From CAIQPV01 sp963719855 (GTDB lineage: Bacteria; Pseudomonadota; Gammaproteobacteria; Burkholderiales; Gallionellaceae): a stretch of DNA of 64,000 nt. The position numbers were made by a program, and so were the translations under genes. The stretch's first letter is position 1; each line of letters starts with the position of its first letter. Positions 52,795 to 60,297 of the stretch are shown piece by piece. The notes under the pieces are model-generated. The model did no database searches and had not been told where the DNA came from. It worked only from the letters and a program-made list of their open reading frames with translations. The stretch covers positions 558,001 through 622,000 of the forward strand of contig CAVRDK010000004.1 of NCBI GenBank assembly GCA_963719855.1. Reading direction: 5' to 3'.

Positions 52795-54060
52795 TTACAA
52801 ATTTAGACCCCGTCCACGTTTTGGCGTATTAACACTGGCATCACGTTTTGCGAGCTTTGCACCAATGCCAGCCAGCGATGCAGGAACAGGCACAGCATTA
52901 GAAATAACCTGCTCAACAGTGGGTGCGGCTTCATTTGCAAGAATTCTATTCCATAGCTCTAATTGCTCACTATCAATAGGAGATACATCTAATCCTGCTG
53001 CATGAGCATTTCGCATTGCCATTTCAACGAACGCCATCGAACCCATCAGGCGAACGCTTTTCCATTTTTTAATTCTTGCCAACTCGATGATGCGCTGTGC
53101 GTTATCTTCAACCGTTCCCGCATGAGCAACAAGCCTGTCTCCATGGTCATAAATCTTGCTCTTATCAGCAAAACACATGTAGACATAGTTTGGATTTCTC
53201 ATGTGACAATAGGTAAGCCCGTAGACACTAAACCCTTCATATATCTGCCTTGCAAGCCTGTATTGGTATTTTGATTGTAGTGGGTCATCGTCTGCATTTT
53301 CGACAACTCCAACCATCCCAGACATCTCGCCGTAAATATTTCCCAATCCCTCATCTACCGATGCGTGAGTTGATGCGTTTAATAATTTATTATGATTCAT
53401 TTTTAATTCTCCTTGATTTGTGTGTTGTAATATTTCTTGATGTAATGCTTTTTCCTGCGCTAACAATCTTGGGTAAATTCTTTCAGATTGCACCCCTGCA
53501 ATCTGTTCTGGCTGTGATGGGGAAAACTGCTTTTCCTTTCCTCCAGTCATGGCTGGAACGTAATCAGGTGCTACCAATCGGATATGTCCAAGATATTTTT
53601 GCTTGGTCTTTTTAAGCCAAGTCTTTTCTGTATATGCACGGATTTTCTTGTTGACCCGTGAGAAGTATTTTTCAGGTTGCAACGTGCGATTGTTCGTCCT
53701 TTCGGAGAACATCAGATGCAAGTGCGGATTGTTATTTTTCAGATGCACAGCGAAGCTGTAAGCTTGACCATCAACAATTGCATGAACGAGATTTCTAGAC
53801 CATGCGACAGGGTCGCCAGCTTCATTGGGTATGGCAATAGTCAGACCTCGGAAACTGCGACCATTTGAGCGTTCATTTTTATCAGCAAGTGAAAACAGGT
53901 CTTTTCCACAATTTGCAAAATTAGGCAGATTGCCATCCTCACAATAGACAACATCTTTTTTGTCAGCATACTTGCCATCGCCCATGATGTAATCTAGATG
54001 ACGAGTGCCAGCACTTTTGCAGGCTTTACCAGAGCGAACATGGCAATGAAACGTTGCCAT
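52795..54060 (-). CDS. MobA/MobL family relaxase with C-terminal LPD7-like domain
   Basis: 421 residues. The N-terminal relaxase part starts ATFHCHVRSGKACKSAGTRH, continues with RSFRGLTIAIPNEAGDPVAW, and has the metal-binding His cluster NNNPHLHLMFSERTNNR near residue 110. It nicks DNA at oriT for transfer. The C-terminal part (IIELARIKKWKSVRLMGSMA, FVEMAMRNAHAAGLDV) looks like the LPD7 domain often fused to relaxases. Start ATG 54060 overlaps the upstream stop as TAATG, so the two genes are coupled. There are no coupling-protein or type IV secretion genes, so the element must borrow them. Confidence 0.82.
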   Translation of the reverse strand: MATFHCHVRSGKACKSAGTRHLDYIMGDGKYADKKDVVYCEDGNLPNFANCGKDLFSLADKNERSNGRSFRGLTIAIPNEAGDPVAWSRNLVHAIVDGQAYSFAVHLKNNNPHLHLMFSERTNNRTLQPEKYFSRVNKKIRAYTEKTWLKKTKQKYLGHIRLVAPDYVPAMTGGKEKQFSPSQPEQIAGVQSERIYPRLLAQEKALHQEILQHTNQGELKMNHNKLLNASTHASVDEGLGNIYGEMSGMVGVVENADDDPLQSKYQYRLARQIYEGFSVYGLTYCHMRNPNYVYMCFADKSKIYDHGDRLVAHAGTVEDNAQRIIELARIKKWKSVRLMGSMAFVEMAMRNAHAAGLDVSPIDSEQLELWNRILANEAAPTVEQVISNAVPVPASLAGIGAKLAKRDASVNTPKRGRGLNL

Positions 54061-54377
54061 TACAACCCCCATTTCTGCTTGTATGCATCAAACATTTTTC
54101 GAGCTAAATTATTCTGGTTCTGTGTAACGTCATCATCCGTTGACATAAGCAATATTTGCTTGAAATCTGGAGAGGCAGAAGCATCCTCCATCATTGCGAG
54201 ACACCAACCGCCGAAGACATTTTTCAGGTGAGATTTAGCAGTTTGTGTCTTGGCTCTTTCAGCCTTTTCTATCATGCCTTTGACTTGAGCGATTTTTGCA
54301 TTCAGCTTTGATTTTTTTGCCTCTGCTTCATTTAGCAGTTTGGTTTTTTGTTGCTTGAGTTTTTCGAGTGATGTCAT
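54060..54377 (-). CDS. Small coiled-coil protein, probable relaxosome accessory (MobC-like position)
   Basis: 105 residues; the first half is a Lys/Glu/Ala coiled coil (TSLEKLKQQKTKLLNEAEAK, KIAQVKGMIEKAERAKTQTA), the second half has ARKMFDAYKQKWGL. Start ATG 54377 has a perfect AGGAGG upstream; the frame extends to 54470. It is directly upstream of and coupled to the relaxase, the usual place of oriT-binding helper proteins. The family is not recognised with certainty. Confidence 0.65.
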   Translation of the reverse strand: MTSLEKLKQQKTKLLNEAEAKKSKLNAKIAQVKGMIEKAERAKTQTAKSHLKNVFGGWCLAMMEDASASPDFKQILLMSTDDDVTQNQNNLARKMFDAYKQKWGL

Positions 54378-55501
54378 TTTTTTGCCTCCTGCTATTGATT
54401 GAATATGAGAATGAAAAATATTCAAGCGGTGTTGGCACAATTCCGCCGAACGGTAAAAAGTGCGAAGCAATCTGTCAGAGAACCGATGACAGACTCCCTA
54501 CACGTTTGCGGTGCAAACGTTGGTCGCCACTTCGTGGAAAAAATATAATCCGCAGGGTGTTGACTTCTTCTCAAATTGATTTACAACTAGAGAAGTGGAG
54601 TTGTGCTGAGCAATCTAAATGGGTGAGACCAAATAGGTAATGGCAACAAAACTTTGGTGAGCGTGTTCGGCTAAACATGGTTAACCTCACCGAGACAACG
54701 GGTAAATGAGAAATCACGCCAGCCCGACGGAGACGAACATCAGACCCGTGTGACTGCCCTACAGGACAGGAAATATACTGATGAGGAACGCCACTGTAGA
54801 GGACAGGCTCCGGGGAAAACAGACCAGTCAAGCAAGGTGTGTTTTTTTGGAATACGTCAACAAGCCCATCAAAAATATTTTTTTGACTAAGGGCTTGCTT
54901 CGCTAACACTCAGCAATCCGACGTATCTCCAAAGAAAAACTGTTAAAAGCAAAACCCAAAAGCAAAGTCAAAACCAAAACCTGCTTCGCACTAGAAAATC
55001 AAATTGTAGAATTTGCAAAACGTTAATTGGAAAAACGGACAGGGTTTCAGAGTGGGTTGGTTTTGAGTGTTCAGAGTAAAACACTAATGTGATTTTCGGA
55101 GTGGGTTTGGTTCTAGTTTTCCTATTGAAAAACCAATTCGCTTTTACAGCAAAGCTAAAAAAATGGAGGCGGCGATTTTTTCCACATTTATAATTCGCAT
55201 CCACCTGAACAAAATCCAACCCATTGTCAGCAGTGGTGAACTGGCAAAGCAAACAAGTTTTGGCATGGGGCAAGGTGGCAACCCAATCGACTTTGTCTCA
55301 CCACGGCATGGGACGACCATGCCCACCCATCACAGACATCATTTCAAACGCCGTGCGCCAGCTTAAATTTCCGATGTAGGGTAGGATACCTGACAGGTTA
55401 ATGACCCATAAAATGGCGGCAACTTGTCTGGGAAATCACGACAATGAACCTGAGTTATTTTCATAGACTCCGCCTTGGCGGAGTCTGTGTAAAATGGCAA
55501 C
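54378..55501. other. 1.1-kb non-coding region with oriT-like hairpins
   Basis: No convincing gene. An exact hairpin ACGTTTGC-GGT-GCAAACGT (54503–54521) and CCAC-TTC-GTGG (54528–54537) lie upstream of the relaxase operon, the expected place for oriT. From about 54690 to 54830 several short complementary pairs occur (ACGGGT/ACCCGT, CTACAG/CTGTAG), suggesting a folded RNA or DNA. The stretch 54930–55170 is A/C-rich low-complexity. Confidence 0.5.
55465..55486. promoter_or_regulatory. Inverted repeat before the ParB–methyltransferase gene
   Basis: AGACTCCGCC-TT-GGCGGAGTCT, exact 10-bp arms, ending 16 bases before ATG 55502. Position fits an operator or a structure limiting translation of the following gene. 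Confidence 0.55.
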
Positions 55502-56665
55502 ATGACACAATTATTATTTCATCCCCTCGCAGACCTGTTACCCCCAATGTCACAGCAGGAGTTTGAAGAACTCAAAGCTGATATTGCAGCTAATGGTCAA
55601 CACCACCCCATCCTCACATACAAGGGGCAAATTGTTGATGGTCGTCACCGATTCAGTGCATGTTTTGCCATAGGCATAGAACCCAAGATGATTGAATGGG
55701 ACGGAGTGGGCGATTTGTTGGAATCTGTCATTTCTTTAAATGTGCGTAGACGACATCTGGACATGCGCCAGAAAGTCGAAATGGCACTTAGGTTAATTGA
55801 AACAAGGCATGGGGCAAATCGTTTTACCAGTCATGGCAAAGTGACAATGCGTAAGGCTTCTGCATTGCTTGGTGTGTTTGAGGACACCATAGAACGTGCC
55901 AGAAAAATCGAACGGGATGGCATACCAGAACTCAAGGCTGTTTTTAATAAATTGGGATTTTCATACAAGGAGGGTGCATACATTGCATCTTTACCAATAG
56001 AGGAACAGCAACGCATCGTCAACAAAGGCACATTATTACGAGCAGTAAAGCTCCATGAGGTGCGCTCACAGCAGAAGCAGGAACGTGAAGCATTTGCATC
56101 TCAGCCATTCCCACCAGAGCAACACGACATTATTTTATGTGACCCGCCTTGGTTTTATGCCAAGGATAATGGAATGTTCCGCCCTAACCCTGCATTTCAT
56201 TACCCGACAATGACGGATGAGGAACTAGCTGAATTGCCAGTTAACGACCTTGCGAAACCCAATGCAATGCTATTTCTATGGGCTACAGGACTGACTCTGA
56301 ACCGTGCATTAAATTTAATGAACACATGGGATTTTGAGTATGTCACCAGTGGCGTGTGGGTTAAAACTCGCAGCAACACATCAAAGGAATTGTCGCATGT
56401 GCCTGGACTTGGTCCAATGCTGATGACACACGAATACATTTTAATTGGTCGAAAAGGCAAGGGGCTTGGCAAAACACAATATCAACCACGATCAGTATTT
56501 TTTGCTGCTGGCGGTGCTGCTGCTAAAAAAATACCCCACAGTCGCAAACCTGAAACAGTCCATGAGTGGATTGAAAAAATGTGGGATTCAACTCGCAAGA
56601 TAGAATTATTTGCGAGGGGGCAAAGAGCTGGATGGAAGGCTTGGGGATATGAAGCTAGCGCATGA
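55502..56665 (+). CDS. ParB-like nuclease domain fused to MT-A70 adenine methyltransferase
   Basis: 387 residues. N-terminal ParB/Spo0J-like domain (HPLADLLPPMSQQEFEELKA, GQIVDGRHRFSACFAIGIEP, with the R-H-R signature near residue 46) plus a helix-turn-helix part (MRKASALLGVFEDTIERARK). The C-terminal MT-A70 domain has the catalytic DPPWFYAKDNG near 215, LFLWATGLTLNRALNLMNTW, and a final EHSRKP-like IPHSRKPETVHEWIEKM. MT-A70 enzymes methylate adenine N6. In mobile elements such fusions probably mark or protect element DNA or resist host restriction (inference). No partner nuclease is seen, so it is an orphan. Confidence 0.85.
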   Translation: MTQLLFHPLADLLPPMSQQEFEELKADIAANGQHHPILTYKGQIVDGRHRFSACFAIGIEPKMIEWDGVGDLLESVISLNVRRRHLDMRQKVEMALRLIETRHGANRFTSHGKVTMRKASALLGVFEDTIERARKIERDGIPELKAVFNKLGFSYKEGAYIASLPIEEQQRIVNKGTLLRAVKLHEVRSQQKQEREAFASQPFPPEQHDIILCDPPWFYAKDNGMFRPNPAFHYPTMTDEELAELPVNDLAKPNAMLFLWATGLTLNRALNLMNTWDFEYVTSGVWVKTRSNTSKELSHVPGLGPMLMTHEYILIGRKGKGLGKTQYQPRSVFFAAGGAAAKKIPHSRKPETVHEWIEKMWDSTRKIELFARGQRAGWKAWGYEASA

Positions 56666-56733
56666 ACATGTAGTATTCAAGTTGTGTTGATAGCCCCCAT
56701 TTCTTAGTTGGGGATTAAAAAAGGAAAACTATT

Positions 56734-57198
56734 ATGCCGCCTTGGCTTCAGAGTGTTCTGGGGATATGCGCCCCAGTAATTGCTGTGTGTAGTGTTTTTA
56801 TCGGATACCAGCAATATAAACTTAGTGCATACAAACTGAAGCATGACTTGTTCGAAAAGCGTTGGAATGTCTATGCAGCAACTAACGATGCCATTGTATG
56901 TTGTGTCAATGGTAGTGATGTGGCACAACGAGAAACTTATCAGGAATTCAATCGCAAGAGAATGGATGCCAAGTTTCTTTTCCCCAAAGAGTTAAATGAT
57001 TACCTTGCGAAAATAAACAACGCCATTTCAGAGTATCAAACTTCAATCAGAAATCTAAAGTCCGAATCCATGCAGGCAAATTCGCCAGAGCGAAGTGAAG
57101 CAGAAAGACAGGCAAACACGCAAGCAACATGGCTACGCACTGAAGTCGAAGCCATTGTGCCAAAGTTTTACAAATACCTCGATTTCTCCAAATTATAG
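56734..57198 (+). CDS. Hypothetical protein with one N-terminal membrane segment
   Basis: 154 residues. One membrane helix (LGICAPVIAVCSVFIGYQQY, about 8–27), then a charged helical cytoplasmic part (KHDLFEKRWNVYAATNDAIV, LNDYLAKINNAISEYQTSIR). Proteins of this outline are common on mobile elements; the function is unknown. It is 68 bases after the methyltransferase gene, in the same direction; AAGGAAA precedes ATG 56734. Confidence 0.6.
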   Translation: MPPWLQSVLGICAPVIAVCSVFIGYQQYKLSAYKLKHDLFEKRWNVYAATNDAIVCCVNGSDVAQRETYQEFNRKRMDAKFLFPKELNDYLAKINNAISEYQTSIRNLKSESMQANSPERSEAERQANTQATWLRTEVEAIVPKFYKYLDFSKL

Positions 57199-57230
57199 AT
57201 TACATCTATAGCCCTTACGAATCTGGAAAA

Positions 57231-57683
57231 TCATCGCAGAAAACGTTCCCAACCTTGTTCAGGTCTGACAGTGTTATCCGTATAGCATCGCCCTACTGGT
57301 TTGTATTCTAGAACCTTACCATTACGAATGTAAAAAATATTGTCACAACCTACCATCTTGGCAGAGCAGTTTTGAAATGAATTGTAGTTCGCATAGGTCA
57401 TGACCTGTGCATTATTACCTGTGCCATACAAGTTGGCATTTTTTGCTCCAAAAGTATTTTGCGAACAACTTGATACACCGACCTTATTTACGTAGTCACG
57501 AATCTCGATACCACTATCCGTAACTGTCTTAACCATAGGAACAGTTAAGAAAAGTGAATGCGTGTCCAATGCCTCAACGGGAACATCTTTCCATGCATCC
57601 AAGTCAACTTGCCTGACTTGACGAATAGCGCAACCCGAAGTGAAAAAAACCACCAGAGATAAAAGCAATAATGTTCGTTTCAT
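57231..57683 (-). CDS. Hypothetical lipoprotein
   Basis: 150 residues. Signal peptide with lipobox F-T-S-G-C (Cys 18), then a secreted part containing several cysteines (SSCSQNTFGAKNANLYGTGN, NCSAKMVGCDNIFYIRNGKV, GRCYTDNTVRPEQGWERFLR). No family recognised. It is divergent in layout from the preceding gene and just downstream of the integrase, on the same strand. Confidence 0.65.
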   Translation of the reverse strand: MKRTLLLLSLVVFFTSGCAIRQVRQVDLDAWKDVPVEALDTHSLFLTVPMVKTVTDSGIEIRDYVNKVGVSSCSQNTFGAKNANLYGTGNNAQVMTYANYNSFQNCSAKMVGCDNIFYIRNGKVLEYKPVGRCYTDNTVRPEQGWERFLR

Positions 57684-57724
57684 GCGCGCCCCTGTTGCAA
57701 TAGATTATGGGTAATTCCTCAAAG

Positions 57725-59161
57725 CTACAATACCAGCCTATGTGTAACACCTGCAACTGTCTCCACAAAATCCAGCTTATCAATGCCGTCCGCCTTTGCG
57801 CTTGATACTAGGATTTTTCTTGTGTAGTTTGTTTCGTTTGCGTCACCAGATTTTACGTGCCCCATAAGCGCATAACGCAATCTATCAGGAACACCGCTGC
57901 TGGTCTCTGCCAGTGTGCTATTAAATGTATCTCGGAACGAGTGAAAAACCATCGTCCTGCTGCTGCTATCTTTCTGCTTAATTCCCAACTTCACTAGATA
58001 CCGAATAAACGCCTTGCTTACAGAGTTCCCCGTATCGTCAAAAAGTTTTCTTTTGCGTGTCAGCATGTAGTCCATGAATCCTAGTCTCAATAGCGTGTCA
58101 TGGATGGGGATTCTGCGTATTGAGATTTTATTTTTAGTTTTCTTTCCGCCCTTGCGGTTGATGTCGATAAAGTGAACATTGCTCCCCTGTTCAGTTTCAA
58201 TATCGTTGGCTGTGAGTTGTGCGATTTCCTGAATCCGCATCCCTGTATGTAATGCGATGAGTGGCATCCATTTACGGGACAAGCTGTATTTTTTGGTCAA
58301 CCCGTCCACGCAATATTCCTCATAAGTTTTAGAATTAAATATCAGGTTCAATTGCTCGACGCTAAACGCTTCCGCTCCTGTCGTAGCATCTTCCCTGTCC
58401 TTTTTCTTCTTGAGGTTGCGCTTTCCGACCGTGGCAAGCCTTATGGTTGATTCGTGAATGTAATTCTTGTCGTATGCCCATTGTAAAAGGTTGTGAAGTA
58501 TTTGGATGGAGCAATCTACCGTCCACGCACTGGGCTTATCGCCATTGGGTTTGGGTGTAGTGAGCAGTTTATTATTCCACTCCACCACATCCACACCCGT
58601 TACCGTGTGAATTTCAACATCTCCCCGATGTTCAATAAACCGATTGATTGCCCGCTCTGCCATCTTGCGTGTTCCGATGTTTGCCAAGGTCGGCAAGTAG
58701 GTTGCTGCTGCCTTGCTTAGGGTAATTGTGTGCTGTGGCTGTTGCTGGGTCGGTGCAAGTACAGGTGCTTGTGGCGCTGGGGCGAATACGGCTACTGGCA
58801 ATGCATTGACCATTTCCAGCACTCGGCGGTGTTCTTCTTCACTGCCATCCGTCTCAAATTCAACATTGCCGATTTTCGCCTTGTAAGTTCCCAAGCTGCC
58901 AATATCAGCAGGTGTTGGAAAAGATGAAACATCAGCGGGGTTGAACTTGCGGGGGTCGTATGCCATTTGTTCAAACAGTGAGTATGTTTTGAAAGCAAAA
59001 TGATACGCCAGTTTGCGAGCAACGGCAGGGCTTCGTGTCCTGAGTGAGTGGAGAATTTCACGCTTGCCAAATTGTAAACGCAGCGCAGCAGGAACACTCA
59101 TCCGAAAATAGAAGATTCCACAACGTGAAATCTTCAAGTGATGGGCAAGATTGAGAGGCAC
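57725..59161 (-). CDS. Tyrosine integrase of the mobilizable element
   Basis: 478 residues. The N-terminal region (HHLKISRCGIFYFRMSVPAA, LRLQFGKREILHSLRTRSPA) is the DUF6538/arm domain. A core-binding domain follows near 150–250. The catalytic residues are Arg in LIALHTGMRIQEIAQLTAND (near 310), HSFRDTFNSTLAETSSGVPD (His-x-x-Arg near 402), GHVKSGDANETNYTRKIL with nucleophile Tyr near 445. It is intact. Its start is 80 bases from the right attachment site, the usual arrangement for an element-borne integrase. Confidence 0.92.
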   Translation of the reverse strand: MPLNLAHHLKISRCGIFYFRMSVPAALRLQFGKREILHSLRTRSPAVARKLAYHFAFKTYSLFEQMAYDPRKFNPADVSSFPTPADIGSLGTYKAKIGNVEFETDGSEEEHRRVLEMVNALPVAVFAPAPQAPVLAPTQQQPQHTITLSKAAATYLPTLANIGTRKMAERAINRFIEHRGDVEIHTVTGVDVVEWNNKLLTTPKPNGDKPSAWTVDCSIQILHNLLQWAYDKNYIHESTIRLATVGKRNLKKKKDREDATTGAEAFSVEQLNLIFNSKTYEEYCVDGLTKKYSLSRKWMPLIALHTGMRIQEIAQLTANDIETEQGSNVHFIDINRKGGKKTKNKISIRRIPIHDTLLRLGFMDYMLTRKRKLFDDTGNSVSKAFIRYLVKLGIKQKDSSSRTMVFHSFRDTFNSTLAETSSGVPDRLRYALMGHVKSGDANETNYTRKILVSSAKADGIDKLDFVETVAGVTHRLVL

Positions 59162-59239
59162 TTTGTATCCCTAGTTTGTATCCCAATTCTATAAAAATGG
59201 TGATATAGACCCAACAAAATAAAGCCTCATAGACTAGGT

Positions 59240-59255
59240 TGGCGTATAGCACCAT
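59240..59255 (+). other. Attachment site (right)
   Basis: TGGCGTATAGCACCAT, identical to 52520–52535; the first 16 bases of the displaced EamA gene end. Confidence 0.8.
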
Positions 59256-59409
59256 CATATTCGCCAGTTTGTTCGGCATGGTTTTGTGGGGGGAAGCTTT
59301 GCCGCTGACAGGATGGATGGGTATGGCACTCATCATTGCGGGCGGTGTGATAAGCTTGAGACTGGCACCGAAGCACGACGCACAACCAACGAAAAGAGAA
59401 TCCTCATGA
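59240..59409 (+). pseudogene. Displaced original 3' end of the EamA transporter gene
   Basis: Reads in frame as AYSTIIFASLFGMVLWGEAL, then PLTGWMGMALIIAGGVISLR, then LAPKHDAQPTKRESS and stop. Homologous to the present end of the gene at 51820–52680. Its TGA overlaps ATG 59406 of the next gene as ATGA, showing the two were once translationally coupled before the element came between them. Confidence 0.82.
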
Positions 59410-59750
59410 TTACCATCGAACAAAGCGACAATCTGATCAACGTCTCTGTACTGGGCGAATTCACCCTGGCCGACTTCAAGCAATTCGAGGCGTTGGCACT
59501 GCTCGAGCTTAAGTCGCCCGGCGAGATCAACTTGCTGTTTGATCTGCGCGACATGATCAGCTACACCGTGGACGTGGCGTGGGAAGAAATCAAGTTCTTC
59601 AGCCGCGAACACCAGCACGATTTCAGCAAGATTGCCGTGGTCACAGACGACCAGTGGCTGACATGGCAGGCATGGCTGTCGCGCCTGTTCGTGGATGCTG
59701 ACATCCGCGCATTTGCCGACTACAATGAAGCGCGGGCATGGGTTGGTTGA
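59406..59750 (+). CDS. SpoIIAA-like (STAS) small protein
   Basis: 114 residues. ITIEQSDNLINVSVLGEFTL, EINLLFDLRDMISYTVDVAW, FFSREHQHDFSKIAVVTDDQ and a C-terminal RAFADYNEARAWVG match the SpoIIAA-like/STAS family of small soluble proteins; no serine phosphosite can be named with certainty. Start ATG 59406 overlaps the stop of the displaced EamA end. With the element inserted, it has lost its upstream partner and its promoter unless the element supplies one. Confidence 0.78.
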   Translation: MITIEQSDNLINVSVLGEFTLADFKQFEALALLELKSPGEINLLFDLRDMISYTVDVAWEEIKFFSREHQHDFSKIAVVTDDQWLTWQAWLSRLFVDADIRAFADYNEARAWVG

Positions 59751-59782
59751 ACCATAGCTTGCTTAACCACGGTTCACTAGCT

Positions 59783-59869
59783 GATTTTCGGCATCATGGT
59801 CTCCACCGTGCGACACTGGCGGTGATCCCGGTGTTGTATTACGCCACGCTGTACCGGGAAATCGAGTAA
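59783..59869 (+). pseudogene. C-terminal remnant of an RND-type efflux transporter
   Basis: About 29 codons: IFGIMVSTV in one frame, then after a frame change TLAVIPVLYYATLYREIE and stop, resembling the last membrane helix of heavy-metal/multidrug RND pumps (pattern T-L-x-V-I-P-V-L-Y). Nothing more of the gene is present. Confidence 0.45.
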
Positions 59870-60084
59870 AATTTCAACCCTATTTTAAAGTTGTCCTCAT
59901 CCCTGCCCTCTGGTGAACTACTAGCTATTTCGCTAAGCCTAGATAAGTACTGGGCAAGCGGCTGGTTATAGCTATTCGACTAAATCCGCAAGAGTGAGAG
60001 TGGGCAAACGAGAAATGGGTTAAGCAGGTATATTGTCCAGTGGGCAATAACTCGCAAAGGCACTAACCTTAATTGAGAATAGCC
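59870..60084. other. Intergenic region
   Basis: Holds one full hairpin-family repeat and part of a second (annotated separately), preceded by a short CTCATCCCTGCCCTC stretch. No gene seen. A promoter for the DUF2892 gene is not obvious. Confidence 0.4.
59922..59990. repeat. Hairpin-family repeat, one full and one partial copy
   Basis: TAGCTATTTCGCTAAGCCTAG…CTGGGC-AAGCG-GCTGGTTA (59922–59968), followed by TAGCTATTCGACTAAATCCG. Stems: CGCT/AGCG and GCCTAG/CTGGGC (one G·T). The most diverged member, yet still paired. Confidence 0.7.
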
Positions 60085-60297
60085 ATGTCCGTTGAAAGCA
60101 TCGTCCATATCGTTGCAGGGCTTTTCATCCTGCTGTCCCTGTCGTTTGGCATGGAAGCCAGCCCACTATTTATTAGCCACAACTTCCTGTTGTTTACCGC
60201 TTTCGTCGGCCTGAGCCTGTTCCAGAACGGCTTCACCAACTTCTGCCCGCGCGACAACATCCTGACGAAGCTCGGTACCAAGGAGGCCTGTTGCTAA
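60085..60297 (+). CDS. DUF2892 small membrane protein
   Basis: 70 residues. Two membrane helices (VHIVAGLFILLSLSFGM, LLFTAFVGLSLFQNGFTNFC) and cysteines in NFCPRDNILTKLG and at the C-terminus, the usual DUF2892 pattern. These are often found with rhodanese genes; a rhodanese follows two genes on. Start ATG 60085. It overlaps the next gene by seven bases. Confidence 0.85.
   Translation: MSVESIVHIVAGLFILLSLSFGMEASPLFISHNFLLFTAFVGLSLFQNGFTNFCPRDNILTKLGTKEACC

Larger units (their letters stand above)
52520..59255. mobile_element. 6.7-kb integrative mobilizable element in the 3' end of an EamA gene
   Basis: Bounded by a 16-bp direct repeat TGGCGTATAGCACCAT (52520–52535 and 59240–59255). On both sides the sequence after the repeat codes for the same EamA C-terminus with many silent differences, as expected when an element carries its own gene end. 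It contains an integrase beside the right end, a MobA/MobL relaxase with accessory protein, a possible oriT, a ParB–methyltransferase fusion and two unknown genes. Base composition is visibly more A/T-rich than the flanks. Confidence 0.88.

Noticed and set aside
54778..54830. Hammerhead-ribozyme-like CTGATGAG
   Set aside because: The required CGAAA partner is absent (GGGGAAAAC instead) and no stem II/III arrangement fits.
54571..54909. 112-codon frame on the reverse strand
   Set aside because: Overlaps the folded non-coding stretch; no ribosome site, and the composition is not protein-like.
54968..55273. 101-codon frame on the reverse strand in the oriT region
   Set aside because: No ribosome site, odd composition (repeats of K, F, T from A/C-rich DNA) and no family likeness.
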